DNA from: Podospora comata | Taxonomy: Eukaryota > Ascomycota > Sordariomycetes > Sordariales > Podosporaceae | Length of the DNA stretch: 64,000 bases | NCBI GenBank assembly: GCA_017354895.1 | Contig: CP071493.1 | Span: forward strand, 8,556,001-8,620,000 | Reading direction: 5' to 3' | Shown here: positions 24,860-37,300 of the stretch, in pieces | Layout: each line of letters begins with the position of its first letter | Position numbering within the stretch: the first letter of the stretch is position 1 | Made by a program: the position numbers and the translations under genes | Notes under the pieces: generated by a model | What the model saw: only the letters and a program-made list of their open reading frames with translations | Told to the model about the DNA's origin: nothing | Database searches by the model: none

Positions 24860-26844
24860 AAGTTTGGCGATGGGAAAGATCAAATTGGTATGATGACATG
24901 ATGGGAATGAAACACAACAATGGGTATCGTGTTGGCGTTGGCTTTGTTGCGCTCCTGTACATAAGTACTTGTGTTTGATGATGGGTGGTTCATGGTATTG
25001 CAATGGAAGCTAAATGAGGTATTGGAGCTCCAGCGCTGCCTCCATTCACTAGGAATATATGGCAGTATGGCTGTGACTGGGCGTCTACCTGTGCAGTACC
25101 AACTCCGTCCTGTATGTTAGTATTACATGTCAAGCTTTTGCTGTCTTACAAATGCTGCCTTTCTCTTTTTTCCGTTATCAACAAAATCCCGATAATGGTC
25201 TGTACGTCCACAGCTGCTCTATCATTCTCGCCATGGCAGATTTCATCACGTTCATCTTTTAGGCCAACATCAGGCTGGCAGACACTTGTATTGCCAGATA
25301 GAACATAACCGCAGTACAGTGTCAAACTATCTTCGAGGTGTAGGAAGATGGCACTGGTTGATGCTGTGATAGAAACATGCAACTCAGTAATGCTGCTGGT
25401 GTAATGTTAGGTAAGCCCGACGCCTAAGTTTAATGTTTATTATGGCTTCATTCGAGCTGATATTTCTCTTCAGTATAAGACAGGGTCATGTTGACCTCGA
25501 TCATCATCAGAGGCAAATACTCCATATGATATTCTGGTATTCCGCAGAAAGGTAATGGGCATTTCATTGCTGTATTCCTGAAAGAAGAGTCCCTTCCTGT
25601 CGATGACGCGGAGCCCTACCAATTTGTGTACCGGCACTCCATCTGCAATGTTCTCATTACACAAGCATCACAACGTAGAAAGACCTATATTGTCGCCAAG
25701 TGCTCACGCTTAAGTTCATCATTGAAGACTGGGTGTGTATAACTAGTATCTCGTGAGAAAATGCAGAACATCTAGGTAGGGTTCTCAACTGTCAAGGATG
25801 TTTCAAGCCGGCTCAGTTGCTCATACACAGTAGATGGCATGGGTTCAAGTACCGGTCTGTATCTGGTGGCATTGTTGAGTCCAAAGGACGGTGTAAGTCG
25901 CAAAGTGAACCAATCACATAACTCGACGGACTGGGCGGGTGGAGTTAAGGTCAGAAAAGGCCAGCGCTGTTGCAAATAGGTTAGCATGAAAGAGAAATCA
26001 ACTGAGATGAACTTTATGCATCGAATGCTTTACGCCCGTGAGAGCCTTACGACTAGTGTTGAAAATTTCCCCATCTGTCTTGAACGAGGAGCACCTAGGT
26101 AGACATCTTACAGAGCAGCCAACGATCTTTTCTCATAGCGCGTGCTGACCGTGGTGGCTTCTAACTTTCCAGGGCCGCCAACCAAAAACGCACCCTACCA
26201 GCAGGCTGGAACCAGGGGCGTCTTTCACGCTCGCTGACTGGTGATTAAAATGGGTTACCGAGAGAAAGTAAGCGATGCAATGACGTATGACTGGTCAATG
26301 TACTGAATGGCTTTTCCCATATTCAAACATCGCGGTTCTATTCAGGACGCAATTCAAGGCCTCACATTTGAGCAGATACGCGGATACAAGCCATGAAAAA
26401 TGGCCCCGCTATTTCCAACCCGCGCTCTTGGGCGCAACGCAAGCTTTCAAGGGAAAACCAAGGCTTCAAAAGGCCCACACATTTCTGTTGGACGCATAAA
26501 ACTTGAACGTTGAGTGGCTCGAGAGCCAATGCCGACTGATCCGATCCTGTCTGGGAAGTCTGGCCAAGACGGCGCGACACAACAGGAGGAGACCCAGGTG
26601 GAGTTGTTGATCGGGACCCTGAGGAAGTCCGAGATTTGTAGAGTTTAGTTGGTTCTGCGATTTTAGCTTCGGTTCCCTCTCCTGATCATCGCATTTCTGG
26701 CACAAAAACACTTCGACTTCTGCGCTTCTTGACGACTTTGGTTTGCGATTTCTCTTTGGGCGTTTGTGCGGTTAAAGGCACGAGAAAGGCGCAACGGGGA
26801 TCAGGAAAAAGACCAAATAAAAGACGAAAAAGAACGGGGAAAAA
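24860..26844. other. Intergenic region between the 107-aa gene and KEI1
   Basis: About 2 kb without a supported gene. Short frames (for example 25772-25987, - and 26287-26499, +) have no features. The final 300 bases before KEI1 are purine-rich (runs like GGGAAAAAA), consistent with a 5' leader. Confidence 0.45.
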
Positions 26845-27672
26845 ATGATATCCTCACGATCGTCGTGTCGGCTTCGGCTGCCTCGCCCAAGGGTTTGTTG
26901 GTCCTCGATGCCCTCCTTTTCGAAAGTTCAGACACTGATCATCGCGCAGTCATTCCTAGGCTTCATGTCCCTACAGACCGGCACGGAGCTTGTCTCTCTT
27001 GCGCTCTTGTTCAACAAGGCGACGGGAATCTATGGCCTCCTTACCCTCTTCACGGGCTTTCAGATGTCGATCCTTCAGTTCACCGCCTACTTCCTTTCGA
27101 TTGCCGTTATCGCCGTTCTGGCGTTCTGCCTCCCACATATTCGCAAGGGAACGCCGTTTCAAAACCTCTTGCTAGCCTGGGTTTACGCGGTGGACACGAT
27201 TGTGAGCGGACTATACACGACAGCTTTTGCGACAGGGTGGTACATGCAGTTAAAGGAGATGCAGGCCACTGTCGCCTCAGGAGCTTCCGAAGAAGAGGAA
27301 TTTCAAATGGTTGAGCCTAGAGGCGAGACAACCACCCCAGTCAGAGACGACGGCATCGACACGGCGTTTAGCATGGTGCTTATTATTGGGTTTACACTTA
27401 TCAGGATTTACTTCAGCTTGGTTATCATGGCCTATGCTCGGGCCGTTATCCTGCGGTTTGTTGACGAGAGGGTGCCCGAGTCTGACGAGGATGATGAGTC
27501 CGGGTCGGCACCAAATCCGTTTGCTGAGGGTGCCCCCCTGGGAGAGGGATTGGAGGGCAAGATTGGGAGGTACATGATTTCTGTGGGGAAGAGCTATTGG
27601 CTTGGTGGAAGAAAGGAGGATGAGGAATGGGCTAAAGATGTTCATTCAAAATTCAGGAGCAGCAGGAGATGA
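26845..27672 (+). CDS. KEI1: Inositol phosphorylceramide synthase regulatory subunit Kei1
   Basis: Exons are 26845-26892 and 26950-27672, giving 256 aa. Kei1 partners with the catalytic subunit Aur1 in the Golgi to make inositol phosphorylceramide, the fungal complex sphingolipid. The N-terminus RLRLPRPR joined to SFLGFMSLQTGTELVSLALL is the family signature. Four hydrophobic segments follow, including LTLFTGFQMSILQFTAYFLS and LIIGFTLIRIYFSLVIMAYA. The cytosolic C-terminus is acidic and ends in a basic tail. The 57-nt intron (26893-26949; GTTTGT donor, CTGAT branch, GCGCAG acceptor) is a multiple of three without a stop, so the unspliced frame is also open. Removing it restores the conserved N-terminus. 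Confidence 0.85.
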   Translation: MISSRSSCRLRLPRPRVCWSSMPSFSKVQTLIIAQSFLGFMSLQTGTELVSLALLFNKATGIYGLLTLFTGFQMSILQFTAYFLSIAVIAVLAFCLPHIRKGTPFQNLLLAWVYAVDTIVSGLYTTAFATGWYMQLKEMQATVASGASEEEEFQMVEPRGETTTPVRDDGIDTAFSMVLIIGFTLIRIYFSLVIMAYARAVILRFVDERVPESDEDDESGSAPNPFAEGAPLGEGLEGKIGRYMISVGKSYWLGGRKEDEEWAKDVHSKFRSSRR

Positions 27673-28641
27673 TTCTCCTCTGCCGGTGATGTTATCGAGA
27701 TGTGGGACGAAGTACATAATGGCGGAGGCGAGTCACATGTTTTCAGCGGCATTTAATGAGTTCAAAGGGCCATCTTTCTGGGTATAGCACGGTACATTTG
27801 GGCGCATGGCTGGTTGACATACTGGCCTTTTTTTACACTAGACATTGTTATAATAGGGGTTGGGATCTTCGGTTCAGGGGCAAGTAGGGGGGTTGGAGCT
27901 GGGGAGCTAATCATATTCACTCAGATAATAATGGATACATTGAGAGACAACATCCCACCATGAACCCTTTGTACGAATTATGTACAATTTACGACATCTC
28001 GCCAGAGAGCCACGTGTGGCGGACTTGGCAACACCACCTGACTGCTCGCCCGCGCGGGTTGACATACCGCAGTAGATGACCCCCATCTCCATGGGACGTG
28101 AGAAGAGGTGAGAAGAGAGGATGGAAAGGCTGTGACCCCGAAGCCAAAGCCGAAACAGAGACGGATCCAGGTTCCCGTTTCAACGGCCTATGCCGAGAGA
28201 CGAGCATGTTGGGTGCCGAAGACAAAGTGGAACGGCTGGGTTCGGAGACCCGGTGTTAGTCATTGTGGGCAGCGGTGGCATCAACTTCAGATGGTGGGTG
28301 TCAAAGGAGGCATCGAGGAAGTCCATGACAAAGCATGATTTGAATCCCACGCGTGCAATTCGCTGGATGTGCAGCAGCACTCTGGGGGTTCTGGGCAATT
28401 CCCGGGATTCGAGGCGCTAGAGCGATCACGCAATCGATCACCTCTTGCGCCCACCTACCCATCAAGAGAAATTTGGGACACATGCGGGGCCGATATAGGG
28501 ACCATTTCGCATGAATTGCCTCCGGCTGCACCTTACATAAGTGCCATTGTTTTTTTTTCCTTTTGTCTGCTTGCGATGCAGTAATTCCCTTTCCTAGTCA
28601 CTCCCTCACACACTCTCAGTTCTCCTGTCGATACCCTCACG
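27673..28641. promoter_or_regulatory. Region between KEI1 and MET5, including MET5 promoter
   Basis: Just under 1 kb. The last 100 bases before MET5 (28540-28641) are rich in T and CT runs with CTCCCTCACACACTCTC, a typical fungal leader. I looked for a CYS3/MetR-like palindrome, which sulfur genes often carry, and found no convincing copy by eye. Confidence 0.4.
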
Positions 28642-31600
28642 ATGGCAGGCGCACTCACCACGATAAGGACGCCTGAAGAGGCCGGTGAGACACCCAAACC
28701 CCTCCCCCACATTACCCCAAGCTGTCAAATCGCCGCGAGCAAGCTTTCCCTGCCCCGCCAAATTGTTTGCTCGCAATGCGACCGACAGCCGGACTCAACC
28801 CGGCATCTCGACCGACAGCCGGGCACACTGCGAAAAGCCTCACAACCGTTCCCAGGGCGTTGATGAGGTGCGCGCAAGCAGTGTAGAGACAGGTAGCTGA
28901 CAATTGATTGGATTAGTCGCGAGAATTGCATACCTTTCCAGCGATGTGGTCATCTCAGTCCAGCCGTCGCTCGCCTCTGATTCCGAGTTCTCGAGCCACT
29001 TGAAGCAGCTCGCCAAACAAAAGGAACAAAGCTTGGTCGCGAAGACCTCGGACGCTGTTCCAGAAATTCAATCAGTCAGACACAACAATGACCCATTACT
29101 CTCCGTCTTCACTCCCATCCGCTCCGGCCAGCTGGTTTCCGTCACCACCACATCTACCATTCTCCTGCCCTCGGTAGCACATCTCTACAAGCTTGCCAAC
29201 CTCCCGGTCGTCATCCATGTTGCGCTTGGTCCCAAGAGCTTCCCAGACTACTCGGCCATCACCTCCATCAGAAATTCGGGATGGACCTTCCTCCAGTCCT
29301 GGTCCCTCCAGGAGGCTCAAGACATTGCGCTGACTGCTCATGCCTTGGCCATTCGCTCGGGCAAGGGTGTCATCCACTTCTTCGACCCCAGCTCCGGTGC
29401 TGTTGCCGAGTCCATTGAGGGCGCGAGCGTCGACGTTGTCCGCGCTGTCCTCAATCTCGACAATGTGCGGAGGTTCCAGTCTGCGCCGATCTCGGGGTCA
29501 GGGATCTACGCGGATGATGGGCGGGTCGCCGTGGTTTCTGAGCAGCCGGAACCCCTGGCTCTCTCTGGTGGAGTCACCGCCAACCAAGCAGGAGAGGGTG
29601 AAGCAGAAACCCCTCTTCTTACCTCACAGTCGTCAGTCAAGTCCAGTCAACAGAGTGAGACCAGCACGCCACCAAGTGTATCCACTGCAACTACCATCGA
29701 GCCCGCAGCTCCCCTTGTGTCGTCCGAGGATATCTACAAGTACGTCACCGGCATCTGGGCTCAGCTCAACCAGCTTGTCGGCAGGCAATACAACGCCTTC
29801 GAGTGGACGGGGTCACAATCGGCCGAAAACACCATCTTCCTCTTTGGCTCAGATGTTGCCTTGTTCTCTGACGCTATTGCCAAGGCACAGTCTGGTGACT
29901 CCTTTGCCAACGCTGGCATCATTGCTCCTAGACTTTACCGCCCGTGGCTGGGCGCCAGGTTGATCGATGCCCTTCCCAAATCTGTCAAGAGGGTGGCAGT
30001 CCTTGAGCAGGTGTCGAGAAAGACCACAAAGTGGGGCCCCGTGCTCATCGATGTCTTGACTTCTGTCAAGAGTGCTGTTGGTGGCGTCGAGACTATTGTT
30101 GGGTACCAACTTGGCTACATCACCAAGGAAAGTGTCAAGCAAGCTTTGTCCGGTGTTTTCCAGAACTTGACTCTGGAAAAGCCTGTACAGAACTTGGAGG
30201 TTGGTGAGCGCGAGATTCCTCAGGAGACCTCCGAGTACGACCTCTCGAAGCCCAAGCTTGAGGTTTCTTATACCAAGATCCTCGATCAGTTGTTTGGAAG
30301 CAGAGCCTTTGTCGCCAACTCCCTCGATTCCGACAATGCCGGCGTCTCACGGACCATCTCGGCCACTCCCGAGTATGGTTTCGGCTCTCTCCTCGCCAGA
30401 AAGGAGCGCAGACAAAAGTTTGTTGCCGAGGTCAAGGAGGCCGCCAGCAATGGCCGTTTCTTGACTGAAGTTCCCAAGAGAGCCTTGGCCAAGTGGGTAG
30501 CTAGCGCTGATGATGCGAAGAAGTCTGAGGAGGCTGCCGAGGAGGTTGTTTCCAAGCTTACACTCGACAACTCGACGCCATCACAGGCCCTGCTCCAGCA
30601 CAAGGCATTCTTCCGCAAGCAGTCTCTTTGGCTTGTTGGGTCCGACGCCTGGGCTTATGACCTTGGCAACTCTGGCGTTCATCAGGTTCTGGCTTCGGGC
30701 GAAAATGTCAACCTGCTCATCATTGACTCGACCCCTTACTCTGAGCGCGCTGCCGCTGATGCGAACCGCAGAAAGAAGGACATTGGTCTCTATGCCATGA
30801 ACTTTGGAAACGCTTACGTCGCCTCCACCGCCGTCTACAGCTCTTACACCCAGGTTCTTCAGGCTATGGATGAGGCCGACAAGTTCAATGGCCCCTCTAT
30901 CGTTCTGGCTTATCTTCCCTACTTTGGTGAGCACGAGTCTCCTTTGACCGTTCTCACTGAGACCAAGAAGGCCGTTGACCTTGGTTACTGGCCTCTGTAC
31001 CGGTGGAACCCCGAGAATGAGAAGAAGGGCGAGCCCAACTTCTCTCTTGACTCTGAGCGTATCAAGAAGGAGCTCAAGGCCTTCCTTGATAGAGACAACC
31101 AGCTCACTCAGATGATGCGGAAGGAACCCCAGTTTGGTGCTGTTCTTGATCAGGACTTTGGTACTGAGATTCGCGCCCAGCAGAAGCGCAAGGCCAAGGA
31201 TGCTTACAACCAGCTCTTGGAAGGTCTCTTCGGTGCGCCGTTGACCATTCTGTTTGGTTCTGATGGTGGCAACGCCCAGTCCCTCGCCAAGCGGTTGGGT
31301 ACCAGGGGCCGTGCCCGTGGCCTGAAGACCACAGTCATGGCCATGGAGGACTACCCAGTCGAGGACTTGCCAACGGAGGAGAACATTGTCTTCATCACCT
31401 CGACCGCCGGTCAGGGTGAGTTCCCGGTCAACGGCAAGCCTCTCTGGGATGCCATCAAGGACAGCACCGAGCTCGATCTTGCTTCCGTCAAGTACTCCGT
31501 CTTCTCTCTTGGTGATAGCCACTACTGGCCCAGAAAGGAGGACAAGGTGTACTACAACAAGCCCGGAAAGGACCTCGACAGGGTTCTGGCCAACTTTGGC

Positions 31601-33466
31601 GGTTCCCGTCTGGCTCCTCTTGGTCTTGGTGATGACCAGGACCCAGATGGATACCAGACCGGCTACTCCGAGTGGGAGCCCAAGCTTTGGGAAGCCCTCG
31701 GCGTGTCCAAGGTCGATGGCCTCCCAGATGAGCCTCCCCCGATCACCAACGAGGACATCAAGATCGCCTCCAACTTCCTGCGTGGTACCATCGCCGAGGA
31801 GCTCTTGGACACATCGACCGGCGCCATCTCGGCTTCCAACCAGCAACTGACCAAGTTCCACGGCACATACATGCAGGATGATCGTGATGTCCGTGACGAG
31901 CGCAAGGCCCAGGGTCTTGAGCCAGCCTACTCCTTCATGATTCGCTGCAGACTTCCCGGCGGTGTCTCGACACCAAAGCAGTGGATCCAGATGGACGACA
32001 TTGCCAACGAGCTCGGAAACGAGACCATGAAGTTGACCACCCGTCAAACCTTCCAGTTCCACGGCGTCGTCAAAGCCAAGCTCAAGCCTGCCATGCAAGC
32101 CATCAACCGGGCTCTCATGGACACCCTTGCCGCCTGCGGTGATGTCAACCGTAACGTCATGTGCAGTCCTCTTCCTTCGCAGTCTGCCTACCATCGTGAG
32201 GTTTACTACTGGTCCAAGAAGATCAGCGAGCATCTTCTTCCATCGACTACCGCTTACCACGAGATCTGGCTCACTGACTACGACGGAAAGAAGACGCAGG
32301 TCGCTGGTGACGCCGTCCAGGACTTTGAGCCCCTTTATGGACCTACTTACCTCCCCCGCAAGTTCAAGATCTCGATCGCCATCCCCCCACACAACGATGT
32401 TGACGTGTACGCTCACGATATCGGCCTGATTGCCATCAAGGGCAACGACGGACATCTGCTTGGCTTCAACCTTCTTGTTGGTGGTGGTATGGGTACCACT
32501 CACAACAACAAGAAGACGTATCCCCAGACCGGTCGCATGCTTGGTTTCGTCAAGGCTGACCAGACCCATATCGCCTGTGAGAAGGTCATGCTCGTCCAAC
32601 GCGACCACGGTGACCGCAAGAACCGCAAGCACGCCAGATTGAAGTACACCGTTGACGATCTGACTGTCGATGTCTTCAGGTCCAAGGTTGAGGAACTTTG
32701 GGGTCAGCCGTTCCTGCCTGCCAAGCCCTTCCACTTTGACAGCAATGTCGACACCTTTGGCTGGCTCAAGGATGAGACTGGCATGAACCACTTCACCATG
32801 TTCATTGAGAACGGCCGTATCGAGGACACTGCTGACTTCCAGATGAAGACTGGCCTCAGGGAGATTGCCAAGGTTCATAAGGGCGAGTTCCGCCTCACCC
32901 CCAACCAGCATCTTATCCTCAGCAACGTTGCCGACGAGGATCTGGACACCCTCAAGAAACTTCTCGCCCAGTACAAGCTTGACAACCTCCACTTCTCCGC
33001 CCTCCGTCTCTCTTCTTCCGCCTGCGTTGCCTTTCCCACCTGCGGTCTCGCCATGGCCGAGTCTGAGCGCTACCTCCCGGTGCTGATCTCCAAGCTGGAG
33101 GCCTGCCTCGAGGAGAACGGCCTCAGGCAAGACAGCATCGTCATGCGCATGACCGGTTGCCCCAACGGTTGCGCCCGCCCCTGGTTGGCCGAGGTTGCCT
33201 TTGTCGGCAAGGCCTACGGTGCTTACAACATGTATCTCGGTGGTGGGTACCACGGCCAGAGACTCAACAAGCTCTACCGCAGCAGCATCAAGGAGGACGA
33301 GATTCTCGAGATCATGAGGGGCTTGCTCAGCCGGTACGCCAAGGAGAGGGAGCAGGACGAAAGATTTGGTGACTGGACCATCCGTGCCGGCATCATCAAG
33401 GCTACCACCGATGGCCGCAACTTCCACGAGGGTGTTGCCGAGGAGGAGGAGGAGGCAGAGGAGTGA
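28642..33466 (+). CDS. MET5: Sulfite reductase [NADPH] hemoprotein beta subunit
   Basis: Exons are 28642-28684 and 28917-33466, giving 1530 aa, matching the large fungal Met5. The enzyme reduces sulfite to sulfide with siroheme and a 4Fe-4S cluster, using electrons from the flavoprotein alpha subunit (Met10). The N-terminal half has a pyruvate-ferredoxin-oxidoreductase-like region. A flavodoxin-like domain spans about 785-940, with LTILFGSDGGNAQSLAKRL and FITSTAGQGEFP. Two nitrite/sulfite reductase ferredoxin-like halves follow. The cluster/siroheme ligands are C1384 and C1390 (CVAFPTCGLA) and C1429 and C1433 (MTGCPNGCARP). The 232-nt first intron is long for this window; it joins EEA to VARIAYLSSDVV. 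Codon use is strongly C-ending, as in highly expressed genes. It ends in an acidic tail and converges with the chitin synthase. Confidence 0.95.
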
Positions 33467-34341
33467 TTTTTGGATACACAGAATATGGAAACAGAAAATG
33501 AGCAACGAGCAGGAGTCATGTGAATAGGGGATATTGGAGGGATGGCTTTTTGTCTACATTGCGAGCGCATTGCATGTTTTATTCTTCTTTTATTTGTTTG
33601 GTATCAAAATAGGCGTTAAGAACAATTTGATTTGCTGTCTGAAACGATTCTAAATGTGCTTTGAAGTGCCTTGGGTTGCTTGGTTTCGCTGACACGGTCT
33701 GATAAAACAATGTTGCAAGTAAGGAGCGAAAATCGTGACTGTAACACTCTTTCAGATGCCTCCGTGAGCAAAGTAATAGAGATTCTCATGACACTAACAC
33801 CCTTTAATTTGGTATCTTAACAGCCCCCTCAACTATCTTCAAAATAAATTATGTTGAAATGTAGTTAGACCTCCTGATTATCTTCAAGGGCCTATGAGCT
33901 TTCTGTCTCCAATGCCCCCCTTCCATCTCAAGTCTCCGTTCTTGATTTCATGACATGGCTGGTGAGACTTCTGAGCAGACCCGTTCATGACATGTCAAGT
34001 CACAGCAAAGTCCCACACATTTATTCCCCTTAAGCTGTAGAAGGGCATCAAAAGTACCATAAGAAAAGGGTATTATGTACCTAACGAAAAGCTAGAAGCC
34101 AAACAAAGACAAAACAATTATTACCTCCCGCCCAGTTCGTCGTCAAAATTTGTCTATCATACATGACTTGATCATTCATTTCCATACACACATTTCTTTC
34201 ATCTTTCCCTCATGCTTTTTTTCTCTCCTCACATAAACGCCAAAAAACACCTGCCCGTCCTTCTTCTGTTGTCTAAACATGAAAAAAAGCAAGCGTGCAA
34301 AAGAGAGAGAGAGGGGGGGAAGGTGGCGAATGATGAAACCA
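33467..34341. other. Convergent 3' flanks of MET5 and chitin synthase
   Basis: 875 bp between two stops, rich in A/T with a GAGAGAGAGAGGGGGGG run at about 34302-34318. No gene or clear repeat is seen. Confidence 0.45.
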
Positions 34342-37300
34342 TCACCTCCTAACACTATTAGCAACCCCCTCTCCGATATCTCTCGCTCCGTCCCTCATCT
34401 TCTCGATCAAACCCCTAGCCCAGTTGGGCACTGCGAACTTTGCTTTGACCCTGCCCTCCACCACCATGTTGATCAAGTTGATGATGGCAAAAGTCGTGCT
34501 CCCCAGGGCTCTGAAGGCCGCCAACGCGGCGACAGACCAGAGAATGAAGCGCAGGTAAAAGTTGTCGCCAATGCCACTGCTGCCATAGATTTCACTGACT
34601 GCCATGGCGAGCGTGGCGTTGGCCACCAACCAGGAAACAACCATGTAGGTACGGACCGACTTGTAGTAATCCTCCTGCAGCTGCGCGTCCGAGGGTGGCT
34701 TCTCGGGCACTTCAATTCTATCTCTGAGGTTGCGGAGGGCCTCATCGTATCCAGAGTCGATGTCCAACTGCTCAGAGGGCATTTCCAACTCGACAGTCGA
34801 ACCGGACCCCTTGCCGACGGCACCACCGAGATCCGTCTTCATGACGTTGTCGCCCTTTGTTCCCCAGGTGACGTCGTGGGTGTTGCAAAAGGCGTAGATT
34901 TGCAAAGTGCAAATGTACGAGGGCAGGAGAATCAGGTACGGGACGAAGGAGGTGAACATGTGCCAGGGGTCGAGGTACATGAAGGACATGACAAAGTAGA
35001 GACCAATAGTCGAGGCTGTCGAGACGATCATGTTAGTGAAGACGTTGTTGCCCATCTCGAGTTCGGGCTTGTCCTTGTCCTCCTTCTTAGGGGAGAGCTG
35101 GTGGACGACAATCCAAATCGAGGCGAACAGCGTGTAGATCATGATGACAGCGTAGATGATCATGGACGCGAGGTACATCTTGCGGGAGCCCTGGGGACGG
35201 TTGCCGAGAGACAGGATGAACTGGGTCGAGATCAATAGAACACAGATATACCGGAGGATGGTGAAGATGTAGAGGGCAGCTTTGCCGTCGGCGTCGAAAG
35301 GTGTGACGTGGGGATCGGCAAGACCACCGGCGATGAAGTAGAAGGTGAGGTAGAAATTGGCGAGGGAGAAGTAGGTGAAGAGGAGTTGCAGGAGCTGATA
35401 CAAGAACTCAATGTGCAGCAGCACCTTGCGGGCAATGGTGTGGTCGGTGAGCCAGATCTGCTTGAAATGCACCAGGGAATACACAGCGGCGAAGAACGCT
35501 CCGTTCAGCCAGCGACGACGCTGGGAGACGAACTCGGGGACGGTGTCTTGAGGGTGTTAGCGATATCCCCTTATCAAAACAAAGCGGCAAAAGAAGGGGG
35601 CTTACCAGGGACATCTGTCTCACCCGTGCAACCTTTGACGTACTTCAACACCCATCTCTCGCCGCGTTTGGCAACCAGCTCCCAGCACAAGATTCTGTCC
35701 TCGGCCAAGTACATGTTGGCGGTAAACACGTCGGCGTGCTGTCCATGGAGCGTCTCTCCCTTGAAGTACTGGCTCAGTGGCCCGTGCCCCGTTTCGTCAT
35801 TCTGGAGCGCATGGTATCGGTACGCACTCAGGGCGCCAGGCAACACGGTGATATAGCCAAACACCGACTCCAACGGTTTGTCCAGAATATTGGACATTTT
35901 GTATTCGAAATTCTGCGACGCAACCAGCGGATTCAACAGATTGACTCCGTATTTACCTTTCATTGCTTTAATCTCTCCGCAAGCGCCGGCAACGTTCGAG
36001 TCGGTATCGAATGCCTTCCACAGGTGATATAGCGAGTTGCTCCCAGGCTTGGTTCCGACATCCAGCAAGATACACACGTTTGGGTTTAGCGCCTTGCCAA
36101 ATGCGTTGAAGAACCATCTATGCGAGTTTAACTTCTTGGCGTTCTTTTCCTTCAAGCAAAAGATCATTTGGCAGGGCACTATCCCCTTCTCGGCGCCCTT
36201 GAACTTGAGATCCGAATCCAGAGAAACCTGCGTGGTGTACTCGTACACGTGGGCGGTGCAGTTGTGAACCACGGTGCGATCTGCAAGCTGGAAGAGCTCT
36301 CCCGAGACCTCGATGAGGCGGAACTCGCCGTCGCCGGCGTCCTCGACGTCGAAGGGCCGTACGTCCCTGTTCTTAGACGTGGTGAACGGGATCGTCATGC
36401 GCTTTCGAGGGAGGAGGAGGTGAGGCTGGAACTTCTCCACCCCTCTGCCCATATAAAAGAACCAGCCAGGCTCAGGGCGGTCCTTACCATTCTTCCGTTC
36501 GAAGACAGGGTTACACTGGATCCCGCAGGAGAGGGCTAACTTGCGGGCGTCCTCAACAAGCTTCTTGTGCTCGTAGACGTACTGGCCAAAGCCGTAACAG
36601 TTGAGACCGTGAGAAAGCCATCCGTCGGATTCGATGAGGCCTGCGAGAACAGCCAGGCGCGTATTCTCGTCCGCGTTCATGTAGCAGTCGGGGATGCCAC
36701 GGCTCTTGTCTCCAAGCAGGCCGAGTTCTCTGAGGCCGTCGTGAACAGGGTTCCAGTATGTCTTGTCAAGGTTGCTTACAGTGCTCATAACACGCAAACG
36801 ATGAGCGACCTTTGTTGCCTTGATTTCTTCTCCCTTGTCAACGTGTTTTGTGCCGATATCAATCTTGTACTTGGATACTTTGAGAGGCGCTTTTCCAGGA
36901 GGGATACTATCACGATTCAGGCGGTCGACGAGTGCCTGCGTGTAGACCTCGACCTCCGGATCCGTACTGGTAATCTCACTGTTGTTCTTAGTGCCATTAC
37001 CAAGCCAGAAACCAAACCAAAATGGGTCGATTGGGACAGGTGATACTGGACCCTGATACGGCTGGAACCTCAGGGGTGACCGATATAGTCTTAGCTTGCT
37101 CATATGCTGCGTCATCGGAGCCGTGCAGGTTGCCTGATACTCCTCCAGCGTCATCGTGAACACCTCCATGTCCTGGACGGCGCAGGGGTCAACCACACGG
37201 TAGTGATCTCCTGATAGCAGCTCAAGAGCAAGGTCGGCTTGCTCTGAGGTTTCGAACACAGCCGATACCCTCCGAAGGCCCTTGCAGGACAGATTCTGAC

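Noticed and set aside
30581-33505. 974-codon open frame antisense to MET5
   Set aside because: Codon choice in MET5 is strongly C-ending, which tends to leave the opposite strand free of stops. The translation is Val/Leu/Gly-rich without domains, so it is a shadow of MET5.
34279-35238. 319-codon frame opposite the chitin synthase 3' half
   Set aside because: It lies wholly over the second chitin synthase exon and its translation shows no domain.
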